Shown piece after piece: positions 25,395 to 33,863 of a stretch of DNA of 64,000 nt; position 1 is the first letter of the stretch, and the number at the start of each line of letters is the position of its first letter. The position numbers and the translations under genes are program-made. The notes beneath the pieces are model-generated. The model was given only the letters and a program-made list of their open reading frames with translations, ran no database searches and was not told where the DNA came from. This DNA comes from an uncultured Lachnospiraceae bacterium (GTDB lineage: Bacteria > Bacillota > Clostridia > Lachnospirales > Lachnospiraceae). Where the stretch lies: NCBI GenBank assembly GCA_910579505.1, contig CAJTTZ010000009.1, forward strand, positions 1 through 64,000. The letters run 5' to 3'.

Positions 25395-26291
25395 ATGTTT
25401 GACGGAGGAAATTGCCGGCTGACGGGACTGGCGGCGCTGACACTGGGAGCTGTACTTACGGTGTGTGGAACTTTTCCTGCCGGGAGCGTTGTCTGTGAGG
25501 CGAAGGAGACAGGGACGGCTGCAGCCGCACAAAAGAAGGGTACGGCAGTCACGGATGAACAGGAAGTAATCGAGTTTGTCACTGCATACCGCGAAGCGTT
25601 TTCGCCAGAAGGGATTGACACGTTGGAGGGCTATGTGGATGATCCAAAGAGCACGGACTTTCAGATAGACGTTTTGCAGAATAAGGCGATGTTTAAGCTG
25701 GGTGTCAGTGGTTGGGAGAATATCAAGGTCATTGCGAAGCCCATGTCCGACGGAAAACACTGGGTTGCCTCGGTGAGCAGCGACTTACTTATAGACGATT
25801 TAGATTACGGGATACCGGGTCTGAATGTAGTGCTTGTTGAAAGCGACGATGAGGGCGAGCTGAAAATTGTGATAGGCAATGACCGGGAGGAGTCGGATGC
25901 ATTTCTCAGGGAAATGAGGGAGATTGCCCTGTCGGATGAAATCGTGGATCACAGCAATGAAATTGCCGTTGCGTACAATGCGCTGCTTGCCGAGCATCCG
26001 GAATTGGTGGAACTGCTGGAAAGTATGCATATGAAGATGGAGGAAGAAGTGGGGGAGATGTTGAAGGAGCAGTCCCCAATGAAGACAAAGGCGGATTCCG
26101 AACAGCAAAAGTCCGGCGCGGACAAAGACAGCTATACCGTCAAAAAAGGCGACTGCCTCTGGCATATCGCGGAGGAACAGCTCGGGGACGGGATGCGCTG
26201 GAGCGGACTCTATGAAACCAATAAAGCGGTGATCGGGGAAAACCCGGATCTGCTGTATGTGGGAATTACGCTACAGCTCACACAAAGTTAA
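25395..26291 (+). CDS. secreted LysM-domain protein
   Basis: 298 residues. An N-terminal signal-like segment (LAALTLGAVLTVCGTFPAG) is followed by an Ala/Lys linker, then a domain of about 150 residues I do not recognise (EVIEFVTAYREAFSPEGIDTLEGYV). The C-terminal 50 residues form a LysM motif (YTVKKGDCLWHIAEEQLGD ... NPDLLYVG), which binds peptidoglycan. AGAGGGGG lies upstream of the start. It probably sits at the cell wall. It is 78 bp after the GH3 gene and has a terminator of its own. Confidence 0.7.
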   Translation: MFDGGNCRLTGLAALTLGAVLTVCGTFPAGSVVCEAKETGTAAAAQKKGTAVTDEQEVIEFVTAYREAFSPEGIDTLEGYVDDPKSTDFQIDVLQNKAMFKLGVSGWENIKVIAKPMSDGKHWVASVSSDLLIDDLDYGIPGLNVVLVESDDEGELKIVIGNDREESDAFLREMREIALSDEIVDHSNEIAVAYNALLAEHPELVELLESMHMKMEEEVGEMLKEQSPMKTKADSEQQKSGADKDSYTVKKGDCLWHIAEEQLGDGMRWSGLYETNKAVIGENPDLLYVGITLQLTQS

Positions 26292-26330
26292 ATGGACCCT
26301 GTTTATATTTTAAGCAGACAGACAATAAAG

Positions 26331-26367
26331 GAGACTCAGGTTTGATTTATTACCTGAGTCTCTTTTT
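26331..26367. terminator. strong terminator after the LysM gene
   Basis: GAGACTCAGGT (26331-26341) pairs perfectly with ACCTGAGTCTC (26352-26362), then TTTTTC. The stem covers the last codons of the convergent XRE gene, so it may serve both directions. Confidence 0.8.
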
Positions 26368-26688
26368 CAATGCTCTAATGACGTCTAACAGATAAAGCAA
26401 CTCGTTATCGGACAAATCTTTTGTGATTTCAAAAAGCTCATTTAGGATTTTGCTGCTCTCCGAAGTTTCATTATTGTAATCCATATTACCAATACCGCTT
26501 ACGAGCCAATCCTTATTGATTTTCAGGATATTACAAATGGCATTGATTACAATCATCTGCGGTTCGCTTATGTTTTTTTCCAAATTATATATAACGCCGC
26601 GTGAAACGCCGATCGCAGCAGCAAGCGAGGCTTGCGTGTATCCTTTATTCTTACGTATATAGTTAAGTCTGGCGCCCAATGAATTCAT
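26350..26688 (-). CDS. XRE-family HTH regulator
   Basis: 112 residues from MNSLGARLNYIRK. The helix-turn-helix covers about residues 5-60 (GYTQASLAAAIGVSRGVIYNLEKNISEPQ). The C-terminal half (LNELFEITKDLSDNELLYLLDVIRALKKR) is helical and probably dimerises. GAGGT precedes the ATG at 26688. The ATG at 26703 lies upstream of the expected transcription start. A perfect promoter and an inverted repeat are upstream, which suggests autorepression. No phage genes are attached. Confidence 0.8.
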   Translation of the reverse strand: MNSLGARLNYIRKNKGYTQASLAAAIGVSRGVIYNLEKNISEPQMIVINAICNILKINKDWLVSGIGNMDYNNETSESSKILNELFEITKDLSDNELLYLLDVIRALKKRLR

Positions 26689-26705
26689 ATAGTTACCTCG
26701 CATAA

Positions 26706-26734
26706 AGTATAGAAGATAATAAAATCATTGTCAA
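26706..26734 (-). promoter_or_regulatory. promoter of the XRE regulator
   Basis: Minus strand TTGACA (26734-26729), 17 bp, TATACT (26711-26706). The leader would be about 10 nt, just enough for the GAGGT site. Confidence 0.7.
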
Positions 26735-26746
26735 TGCATTTTTACA

Positions 26747-26784
26747 TTGTAAATGAATATAGTTGACCACTAATTCATTTACAA
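26747..26784. promoter_or_regulatory. operator-like 12-bp inverted repeat
   Basis: TTGTAAATGAAT (26747-26758) and ATTCATTTACAA (26773-26784) are exact reverse complements 14 bp apart. A related copy, TTCATTGTAGATGAA, follows at 26806-26820. They lie upstream of the XRE promoter and are candidate binding sites for its product. Confidence 0.55.
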
Positions 26785-26815
26785 GTCATTCGTACGAGGC
26801 TGTAATTCATTGTAG

Positions 26816-26966
26816 ATGAAAATGGAAAGGGAGTGGAAGTCCTGGATCAGGCGGAGTCAACGAAAAGCTTCGGCAGTTGACAACTTGATTGGAGAAGGGA
26901 ATGGGTCAATCTGCCAAAAGGATTTCCCGTGAAAATAAAAAACGGGTTTATGACCGTAGAACATAG
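26816..26966 (+). CDS. possible very short ORFs divergent from the XRE gene
   Basis: Two tiny frames read away from the XRE gene: 38 codons at 26816-26932 (MKMEREWKSWIRRSQRK...) and 21 codons at 26901-26966 (MGQSAKRISRENKKRVYDRR, behind GAGAAGG). Neither is recognised. They precede a good plus-strand terminator, which hints that something short is transcribed here. Confidence 0.2.
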
Positions 26967-26970
26967 AATG

Positions 26971-27018
26971 AGGGTGTCGCTCAATCAGGTGATGATATGA
27001 TTTTGCGACACCCTTTTT
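26971..27018 (+). terminator. plus-strand intrinsic terminator without an obvious gene
   Basis: AGGGTGTCGC (26971-26980) pairs with GCGACACCCT (27005-27014), then TTTTT. The T tract is on plus, while pyrG ends here on minus, so it fits a short plus transcript better than pyrG. Confidence 0.6.
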
Positions 27019-27025
27019 AATAAAA

Positions 27026-28627
27026 TTATTTTGCTTTTATAGCCGCCTCCACAAAGCCTTTAAAGAGCGGATGCGGTCTGTTGGGTCTTGACTTTAGTTC
27101 CGGGTGCGCCTGTGTCGCCACAAAGAAGGGGTGGTCTGCCAGCTCGCACATTTCCACAATACGTCCGTCGGGAGAAAGCCCGGAAAGACGCATTCCCTTT
27201 TCTGTGAGGACTGCACGGTAGTCGTTGTTGACTTCATAGCGGTGTCTGTGCCTCTCGTGAATGGTTTCCTCGCCGTAGAGCGCATACGCCTTGGAGGCCT
27301 TGTCCAAGACGCAGGGATAAGACCCGAGTCTCAGAGTGCCGCCGATATCTTCCACGCCGTTCTGATCGGGCATCAGCGCGATTACTGGGTGGGTGGTGGA
27401 AGGGGCAAGCTCTATGCTGTGGGCATCGTTGTAGCCAATCACATTTCGGGCAAATTCCACGATGGCTAACTGCATACCCAGACAAAGCCCGAGGAAAGGA
27501 ATCTTATGTTCCCTTGCATAAGTGATGGCTTCAATTTTTCCTTCAATTCCCCGGTCGCCAAAGCCGCCGGGAACCAGTATGCCGTTTACGTCACAAAGGA
27601 CGGAATCCACATTGTCACGCGTGACAGTCTCGGAATCCACCCACTTGATATCTACTACGCAGCGGTGGGAAATACCGCCGTGCTTCAAGGCTTCCACTAC
27701 GCTGATATAAGCGTCATGGAGCTGCGTGTATTTGCCGACAAGGGCAACCGTTACGGAGTCGGTAGGAGTCCGCAGGGATTCCACCATTGCCTTCCAGTCG
27801 GCCAGATCGGGCTCCGGGCAGTCCAGCTTCAGACATTCGCATGCCACCTGTGCCAAATGCTCCTTTTCCATGGCGAGAGGCGCTTCGTATAAGTGCTCCA
27901 CGTCCAGATTTTGTAAAACACGGTTGTTCGGTACGTTACAGAACAGCGCAATCTTGTCTTTTATACCCTGATCCAGTGGATGCTCGCTGCGGCAGACGAT
28001 GATGTCGGGCTGGATACCCATACCCTGCAAGTCCTTAACACTTGCTTGAGTCGGCTTGGTTTTCAGTTCCTGAGAGGCGCTTAAGTATGGGATCAGCGTC
28101 ACATGAATCAGAATCGCGTTCTCCCGGCCAACCTCGTGCTGGAACTGACGGATGGACTCAAGGAAAGGCTGGCTTTCGATATCACCTACGGTGCCGCCCA
28201 CCTCAATAATGGCAATGCGGGTTTCCTGGTCTGTAAAGTTTCGGTAAAATCTGCTTTTTATTTCGTTTGTGATGTGGGGGATGACCTGAACGGTGCCGCC
28301 ACCGTAATCGCCCCGTCTCTCCTTCTGCAGCACAGACCAATACACCTTGCCTGTGGTTACGTTGGAATTTTTATCCAGATTTTCATCAATGAAACGCTCA
28401 TAATGCCCCAGATCCAGATCTGTCTCAGTACCGTCCTCCGTGACGAATACTTCTCCGTGCTGAATCGGGTTCATGGTGCCCGGGTCGATATTGATATAGG
28501 GATCGAATTTCTGCATGGTTACCTTGTAACCGCGGGCTTTTAGGAGTCTTCCCAGAGAAGCTGCCGTGATGCCCTTGCCAAGCCCTGAAACAACACCCCC
28601 TGTGACGAATACATATTTTACTGCCAT
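27026..28627 (-). CDS. pyrG: CTP synthase
   Basis: 533 residues, the normal length, starting at MAVKYVFVTGGVVSGLGKG (28627) behind AAGGA. The N-terminal synthetase domain has the P-loop-like GGVVSGLGKGITAASLG and KFDPYINIDPGTM. The C-terminal glutaminase has the nucleophile cysteine in FLGLCLGMQLA and the His-Glu pair in ATQAHPELKSRP. It makes CTP from UTP, ATP and glutamine. A TATAAT lies at 28740-28735, but its -35 is poor. I do not see the pyrG attenuator known from Bacillus. Confidence 0.95.
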   Translation of the reverse strand: MAVKYVFVTGGVVSGLGKGITAASLGRLLKARGYKVTMQKFDPYINIDPGTMNPIQHGEVFVTEDGTETDLDLGHYERFIDENLDKNSNVTTGKVYWSVLQKERRGDYGGGTVQVIPHITNEIKSRFYRNFTDQETRIAIIEVGGTVGDIESQPFLESIRQFQHEVGRENAILIHVTLIPYLSASQELKTKPTQASVKDLQGMGIQPDIIVCRSEHPLDQGIKDKIALFCNVPNNRVLQNLDVEHLYEAPLAMEKEHLAQVACECLKLDCPEPDLADWKAMVESLRTPTDSVTVALVGKYTQLHDAYISVVEALKHGGISHRCVVDIKWVDSETVTRDNVDSVLCDVNGILVPGGFGDRGIEGKIEAITYAREHKIPFLGLCLGMQLAIVEFARNVIGYNDAHSIELAPSTTHPVIALMPDQNGVEDIGGTLRLGSYPCVLDKASKAYALYGEETIHERHRHRYEVNNDYRAVLTEKGMRLSGLSPDGRIVEMCELADHPFFVATQAHPELKSRPNRPHPLFKGFVEAAIKAK

Positions 28628-28827
28628 CTGTCTGATCCTTTCTAAAATACGAAAAGGCAACTGTTCAGCCGTAAAATGCTTCGACCTGTACTGAATAGTT
28701 ACCGTCAAAAACAATACACTGTTCATTATACAATGAAAAGACAGAAAAAATCTACTCCAAAGGTCAAAAAATGTAAAAAAATTTATAATTCTTTTACACA
28801 TGTGTTCATAATTTCATAATTCCCTCA

Positions 28828-28856
28828 TTGATTTATGATTTTTACTATCTTATAAT
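28828..28856 (+). promoter_or_regulatory. ftsH promoter
   Basis: TTGATT (28828-28833), 17-bp spacer, TATAAT (28851-28856). It lies 33 bp before the ftsH start codon. Confidence 0.75.
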
Positions 28857-28888
28857 GAGAGTACTGTAGACGAAAGCGAGGATGCCTC

Positions 28889-31300
28889 ATGGCAGATAAT
28901 GTAAATCAATATGACAACGGCGGCGGGTCCGGCCCCGGCGGACCTGGAAACGGCGGCCCCGGTCCCGGAGGTGGACCTGGCGGTCCGGGGGGAAGCGGCG
29001 GCGACCCGCGCAAGCAGAGCCTGATTATGCTCGTGGTGGCGGCGCTAATCACCCTGCTCTGCGTCAGTGTTTTTATGAAGATGCTGACGGGAGCCACCAA
29101 TCAGGAAATCTCCTACAATGACTTCGTGAAGAAGGTGGAGAATGGAGAGGTAAAGAGTGTGCAGGTCGGTTCCGACCGCATCACGATCTATCCGAAAGCA
29201 GGGGAGAAGGATTCCGCATTCCTCTATGCGTACGGTATGAGCGCGAGCACTTATTACACCGGCAAGATGGAGGATGACGACAAACTGGCGGAGCGGCTTT
29301 TGGAGCACAATGTGGAGATGAAAAAGGAAGTTTCCGACAGTTCCAGTGTGATCATGACGGTGCTTCTGTATTACATTCTTCCCGTGCTTTTAATGTGGGG
29401 GCTTCTGAGTCTTCTTTTCCGGCGCATGGGCGGCAAAGGCGGGCCTATGGGCGTGGGCAAGAGCACGGCGAAGGCTTATGTGCAGAAGGAGACGGGCATC
29501 ACCTTTCAGGATGTGGCGGGAGAGGACGAGGCGAAAGAGTCTCTGGTGGAAGTGGTAGATTTTCTCCACAATCCCGGCAAATACTCCAAGATCGGTGCGA
29601 GACTTCCGAAAGGTGCGCTTTTGGTTGGACCTCCCGGTACAGGTAAGACGCTTCTGGCCAAGGCGGTGGCAGGCGAGGCGCATGTGCCATTCTTTTCCCT
29701 GTCCGGCTCAGATTTTATTGAACTGTATGTGGGCGTGGGCGCGTCCCGTGTCCGTGACCTCTTTAAGGAGGCGGAGAAGAACGCCCCCTGTATCGTGTTT
29801 ATCGACGAGATCGACGCCATCGGAAGGAGCCGTGACACGAAGTATGGCGGCGGCAACGAGGAGCGGGAGCAGACGCTAAACCAGCTTCTCTCGGAGATGG
29901 ACGGTTTCGACGGGAAAAAAGGTATTATCATTCTGGCGGCGACTAACAGGCCGGAGATTCTGGATAAGGCATTGCTGCGCCCGGGACGGTTTGACAGGCG
30001 GATCATCGTGGATAAGCCGGATTTAAAGGGGCGCGTTGAGATTTTAAAGGTGCATTCCAAGGATGTGCTGATGGATGATTCGGTAGATTTGAACGAGATT
30101 GCCCTGGCGACTTCCGGCGCGGTCGGTTCTGATCTGGCAAATATGATCAACGAGGCGGCGATCAACGCCGTGAAGCTGGGCAGGGAGTACGTGAGCCAGA
30201 AGGATCTCTTTGATGCGGTGGAGCAGGTGCTTGTCGGCAAGGAAAAGAAAGACCGCGTGATGAGCAAGGAGGAGCGAAAGATCGTTTCCTACCACGAGGT
30301 AGGTCATGCGCTTCTGAGTGCACTGCAGAAAAATTCGGAGCCGGTGCAGAAAATTACCATTGTGCCGCGTACCATGGGCGCGCTCGGTTATGTTATGCAT
30401 GTGCCGGAGGAGGAGAAGTATCTGGACACCGAGGCAGAGCTTCGCGACAGGCTAGTGAGCCTTCTTGGCGGACGCGCGGCGGAGGAGATTGTTTTCGACA
30501 CGGTTACCACGGGTGCGGCCAACGATATCGAACAGGCCACAAGCATTGCAAGAAATATGATTACCCGGTTTGGCATGAGCAAAAAGTTCGGACTGATGGG
30601 TCTTGCTACAGTGGAAAGCCAGTATCTGGACGGCAGGGCGTCACTGACCTGCTCCGATGTGACGGCGGCGGACATTGATTCCGAGGTGATGAAGCTGCTC
30701 CATGAGAGCTATAAGAAGGCGAAGAAGCTTCTGAAAGAAAATCGCGAGATTATGGACAAACTGGCGGCGCATCTGATTGAGAAAGAGACCATCACAGGCA
30801 AGGAGTTTATGAAGATTTACCGCAAGGAGAAGGGCATCCCGGAACCTGCGGAGGAGGAAGAAGGAGCGGCGGAAAAAGCGCCGCAGAAGGCGGAGCAGAC
30901 ACAGGAAAGCACTGTGAAGCCACAGGTGCAGAGCCAGCCCGCAGCGCAGCCGCAGGGGATGGCGAATCCCATGGGACAGCCACAGGGTCAGCAGGCCCCC
31001 AATTTTCAGCAGCCGCCGATGACAGGTGCGGGACAGCAGGGGGATGCAGGATTTCAGCAGCAGCCGCCGACGGCAGGCGCGCAGCAGGGCAGCGCAGGTT
31101 TTCATGCGCCATCGGTTACAGGGGCAGAGCAGCAGGGTGAGGCGAACCCTGCAGGACAGCACGCCGCGCAGAGCGAGGCTGATGCTTCAGCCCGGAATGC
31201 AGGCAGGGACGGCGCGCCGCTGCAGAGCCAGCAGCCGGCAGGCCCCCGGGGCTTGTTTTCACAGGCGCCCGACCCCGGTCATACTTCCGATGAAAAGTAG
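28889..31300 (+). CDS. ftsH: membrane-anchored AAA zinc protease FtsH
   Basis: 803 residues, longer than the usual 610-700. Membrane helices at about 44-64 and 153-176 flank an external domain. Walker A is GPPGTGKT (247-254), Walker B IVFIDEID, and the second region of homology ATNRPEILDKALLRPGRFDR. The zinc site is HEVGH (469-473). Two extras stand out: a Gly/Pro-rich stretch (residues 11-38) before the first helix, and a tail of about 150 residues rich in Gln, Ala, Gly and Pro after the protease. The enzyme degrades membrane and regulatory proteins using ATP. Confidence 0.95.
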   Translation: MADNVNQYDNGGGSGPGGPGNGGPGPGGGPGGPGGSGGDPRKQSLIMLVVAALITLLCVSVFMKMLTGATNQEISYNDFVKKVENGEVKSVQVGSDRITIYPKAGEKDSAFLYAYGMSASTYYTGKMEDDDKLAERLLEHNVEMKKEVSDSSSVIMTVLLYYILPVLLMWGLLSLLFRRMGGKGGPMGVGKSTAKAYVQKETGITFQDVAGEDEAKESLVEVVDFLHNPGKYSKIGARLPKGALLVGPPGTGKTLLAKAVAGEAHVPFFSLSGSDFIELYVGVGASRVRDLFKEAEKNAPCIVFIDEIDAIGRSRDTKYGGGNEEREQTLNQLLSEMDGFDGKKGIIILAATNRPEILDKALLRPGRFDRRIIVDKPDLKGRVEILKVHSKDVLMDDSVDLNEIALATSGAVGSDLANMINEAAINAVKLGREYVSQKDLFDAVEQVLVGKEKKDRVMSKEERKIVSYHEVGHALLSALQKNSEPVQKITIVPRTMGALGYVMHVPEEEKYLDTEAELRDRLVSLLGGRAAEEIVFDTVTTGAANDIEQATSIARNMITRFGMSKKFGLMGLATVESQYLDGRASLTCSDVTAADIDSEVMKLLHESYKKAKKLLKENREIMDKLAAHLIEKETITGKEFMKIYRKEKGIPEPAEEEEGAAEKAPQKAEQTQESTVKPQVQSQPAAQPQGMANPMGQPQGQQAPNFQQPPMTGAGQQGDAGFQQQPPTAGAQQGSAGFHAPSVTGAEQQGEANPAGQHAAQSEADASARNAGRDGAPLQSQQPAGPRGLFSQAPDPGHTSDEK

Positions 31301-31336
31301 TGTGGCTTTTGGGTACGATATGGAAAAATAAGTGCG

Positions 31337-31369
31337 AGGCAGAGTCTGCGAAAGACTTTGCCTTGTTTT
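31337..31369 (+). terminator. ftsH terminator
   Basis: AGGCAGAGTCT (31337-31347) pairs with AGACTTTGCCT (31353-31363) around GCGAA, then TGTTTT. Confidence 0.75.
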
Positions 31370-31438
31370 CTTTACCCGCCTCCTGTACAATAATGGGAGA
31401 AAACCTTCGGGAATTAAGAAAATGGCGAGGATTTTTGT

Positions 31439-33322
31439 ATGTTTGATTTCGACGAGGAATTAAAAAAACTGCCCAATTCCCCGGGCGTATATCTGATGCA
31501 CGACGACAACGATACAATTATCTATGTGGGCAAGGCAGTGAACCTGCACAACCGCGTGCGTTCTTATTTTCGAAAGATCGTGGGGCGTGGACCGCAGATC
31601 GACCGAATGGTAGAGCAGATCGCGCGGTTTGAGTATATTGTGACGGATTCGGAGCTGGAGGCTCTTGTCTTAGAGAACAATTTGATTAAGGAATACAGTC
31701 CGAAATATAACACCATGTTAAAGGACGACAAGACTTATCCTTATATTAAGGTGACGGTGGGAGAGGAATACCCGCGCATTTTTATTTCCCGGGAGATGAA
31801 GAAGGATAAGTCAAGATATTTTGGACCGTATACGAGCGCGGCGGCGGTGAAGGACACCATCGACCTGATGAATAAGCTGTATCAGCTTAAGACATGTAAC
31901 CGCAAACTGCCGCGTGATATCGGGTTGGAACGTCCCTGCTTAAACTACCACATCAAGCAGTGTTCCGCTCCCTGTCAGGGGATTATCAGCAAAGAGGAGT
32001 ACCGGGCGCGGATCGACCAGGCGCTTGATTTTCTAAACGGCAATTATAAGCCAATGCTCCGGGAACTGGAGCAGAAAATGACGGATGCGTCAGAAAAGAT
32101 GGAGTTTGAGGAGGCGGCGGGATACCGCGACCTGTACAACAGCGTAAAGAGCGTGGCGCAGAAGCAGAAGATCACGGATTCCGACGGGGAGGACAAAGAC
32201 ATTATTGCGTTGGCATTGGAAGAGCATGACGCGGTGGTGCAGGTGTTTTTTGTGCGCGACGGCAAGCTGATCGGCAGGGACCATTTTTATATGACCCATG
32301 TGGAGGACTGCGGCAGCGCGCAGATTCTTCTTGACTTTGTGAAACAGTTTTACGCTGGGACACCTTACATTCCGAAGGAACTGATGCTGCAGGAGGAAAT
32401 AGCGGATATTGAGATTCTGGAAAAGTGGCTTAGTGCCAGGAAGGGCGGCAGGGTCTATATCCGCGTACCGAAAAAAGGCGCGAAGGAAAAGCTGGTGGAG
32501 CTTGCGGCACAGAACGCCCGGTTGATCTTAAGCCAGGACAAGGAGCGCATCCGCAGGGAAGAAGGACGGACCATCGGCGCCATGAAAGAGATAGCGGCGC
32601 TTCTCAATCTGGAGGACGCAAGCCGCATGGAGGCTTTCGACATCTCCAACATAAGCGGTTTTGCCAATGTAGGTTCCATGGTGGTTTTTGAGAAGGGGAA
32701 GGCGAAGCGCAGCGATTACCGTAAATTCCGTATTCAGTCCGTGTCTGGCCCGGATGATTATGCCTGCATGAAGGAAGTGCTGACCAGACGTTTCGTCCAC
32801 GGCATGGAGGAGAAGGAGGATCTGGACCGTAAGGAGATGGATCATGCTTTCGGGAGCTTTACCAAGTTTCCCGATCTGCTTTTGATGGACGGCGGCAGGG
32901 GACAGGTAAATATCGCGCTGCAGGTACTTGAAGAGCTGCATCTGGATATCCCCGTGTGCGGTATGGTAAAGGATGACAACCACCGCACCAGAGGGCTGTA
33001 TTATCACAATGTGGAAATTCCGATAGATACACGCTCGGAAGGATTTAAGCTGATTACAAGGATACAGGACGAGGCGCACCGCTTCGCCATCGAGTATCAC
33101 CGTTCGCTGCGCTCCAAGGCACAGGTAAAGTCGGCCCTTGACGATATTCCCGGGGTGGGTCCGGCGAGGAGAAAGGCGCTGATGCGGCATTTCGGATCCA
33201 TCAATGAAATTAAGGAGGCGTCGGTGGAGAAACTCTGTGAGGTGCCGGAGATTCCAGAACATATCGGAAAGCAGATTTATGAGTTTTTTCGGGCGGGAGA
33301 AGATATAGACAATAAGAAGTAA
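31439..33322 (+). CDS. uvrC: excinuclease ABC subunit C
   Basis: 627 residues. An N-terminal GIY-YIG nuclease (GVYLMHDDNDTIIYVGKA, residues about 16-33) is followed by a cysteine-bearing region and a UVR motif (KMEFEEAAGYRDLYNSV). The RNase-H-like endonuclease region has DISNISG and LLLMDGGRGQV, and C-terminal helix-hairpin-helix repeats read IPGVGPARRKALMRHFGS. It makes both incisions in nucleotide excision repair with UvrA/UvrB. The hicA remnant begins only about 33 bp after its stop. Confidence 0.95.
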   Translation: MFDFDEELKKLPNSPGVYLMHDDNDTIIYVGKAVNLHNRVRSYFRKIVGRGPQIDRMVEQIARFEYIVTDSELEALVLENNLIKEYSPKYNTMLKDDKTYPYIKVTVGEEYPRIFISREMKKDKSRYFGPYTSAAAVKDTIDLMNKLYQLKTCNRKLPRDIGLERPCLNYHIKQCSAPCQGIISKEEYRARIDQALDFLNGNYKPMLRELEQKMTDASEKMEFEEAAGYRDLYNSVKSVAQKQKITDSDGEDKDIIALALEEHDAVVQVFFVRDGKLIGRDHFYMTHVEDCGSAQILLDFVKQFYAGTPYIPKELMLQEEIADIEILEKWLSARKGGRVYIRVPKKGAKEKLVELAAQNARLILSQDKERIRREEGRTIGAMKEIAALLNLEDASRMEAFDISNISGFANVGSMVVFEKGKAKRSDYRKFRIQSVSGPDDYACMKEVLTRRFVHGMEEKEDLDRKEMDHAFGSFTKFPDLLLMDGGRGQVNIALQVLEELHLDIPVCGMVKDDNHRTRGLYYHNVEIPIDTRSEGFKLITRIQDEAHRFAIEYHRSLRSKAQVKSALDDIPGVGPARRKALMRHFGSINEIKEASVEKLCEVPEIPEHIGKQIYEFFRAGEDIDNKK

Positions 33323-33355
33323 GCAACTATTATTAGTTGCATATTCGATATCGAA

Positions 33356-33490
33356 ATGATACACTATACCACAGAGGAGAAACGATGGGCAAAAACAATA
33401 AACTTTCATAAGCCGCATCCGAATAGTATATTAAAACAATATATATTGGAACAGGTTATCGAGAAATTGAGAGAGGATGGTTTATTATGA
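33356..33490 (+). pseudogene. hicA-type toxin remnant
   Basis: 44 codons (MIHYTTEEKRWAKTINFHKP then HPNSILKQYILEQVIEKLRE). The FHKPHP...LKQY...VI..L pattern matches the C-terminal end of HicA/YcfA-like toxins that pair with HicB. The N-terminal RNA-binding part is missing, and no ribosome site precedes the ATG. Its stop overlaps the hicB start by 4 nt (ATGA), the usual toxin-antitoxin coupling, which supports the identification. Confidence 0.5.
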
Positions 33491-33822
33491 GCGATTTGCT
33501 GTTTTATAAAAATTATAATGGAACCGTAGAGTATTCCAAAGAAGATGACTGCCTGTTCGGAAAGGTTGTCGGGATAAAATCGCTGCTTTCTTATGAAGGA
33601 GACTCCGTTCGGGAATTAGAACAGGATTTTAAAAACGTAGTTGATGGTTATCTGGAGGATTGTAAGGAGCGTAATGTGGAGCCGGAGCAGCCATATAAAG
33701 GAACATTTAATGTCAGGATCAGTCCGGAACTTCATCGAAATATTGCAATTTATGCGATTGAACATGGAAAGAGTTTAAACGCAGTGGTTGAGGAGGCCAT
33801 TGGAAATATATGTAGGCAATAA
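33487..33822 (+). CDS. hicB: HicB-family antitoxin
   Basis: 111 residues. The N-terminal HicB-like fold has YKNYNGTVEYSKEDDCLFGKV and GDSVRELEQDFKNVVDGYLE. The C-terminal ribbon-helix-helix (FNVRISPELHRNIAIYAIEH then GKSLNAVVEEAI) binds DNA. The toxin upstream is reduced to a fragment, so this is an orphan antitoxin. It might still repress its own promoter or neutralise a HicA toxin made elsewhere. Confidence 0.82.
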   Translation: MSDLLFYKNYNGTVEYSKEDDCLFGKVVGIKSLLSYEGDSVRELEQDFKNVVDGYLEDCKERNVEPEQPYKGTFNVRISPELHRNIAIYAIEHGKSLNAVVEEAIGNICRQ

Positions 33823-33863
33823 GCAGGGCAGAGCCCGTGCAATACAACAATGAGGAGGGAGTT

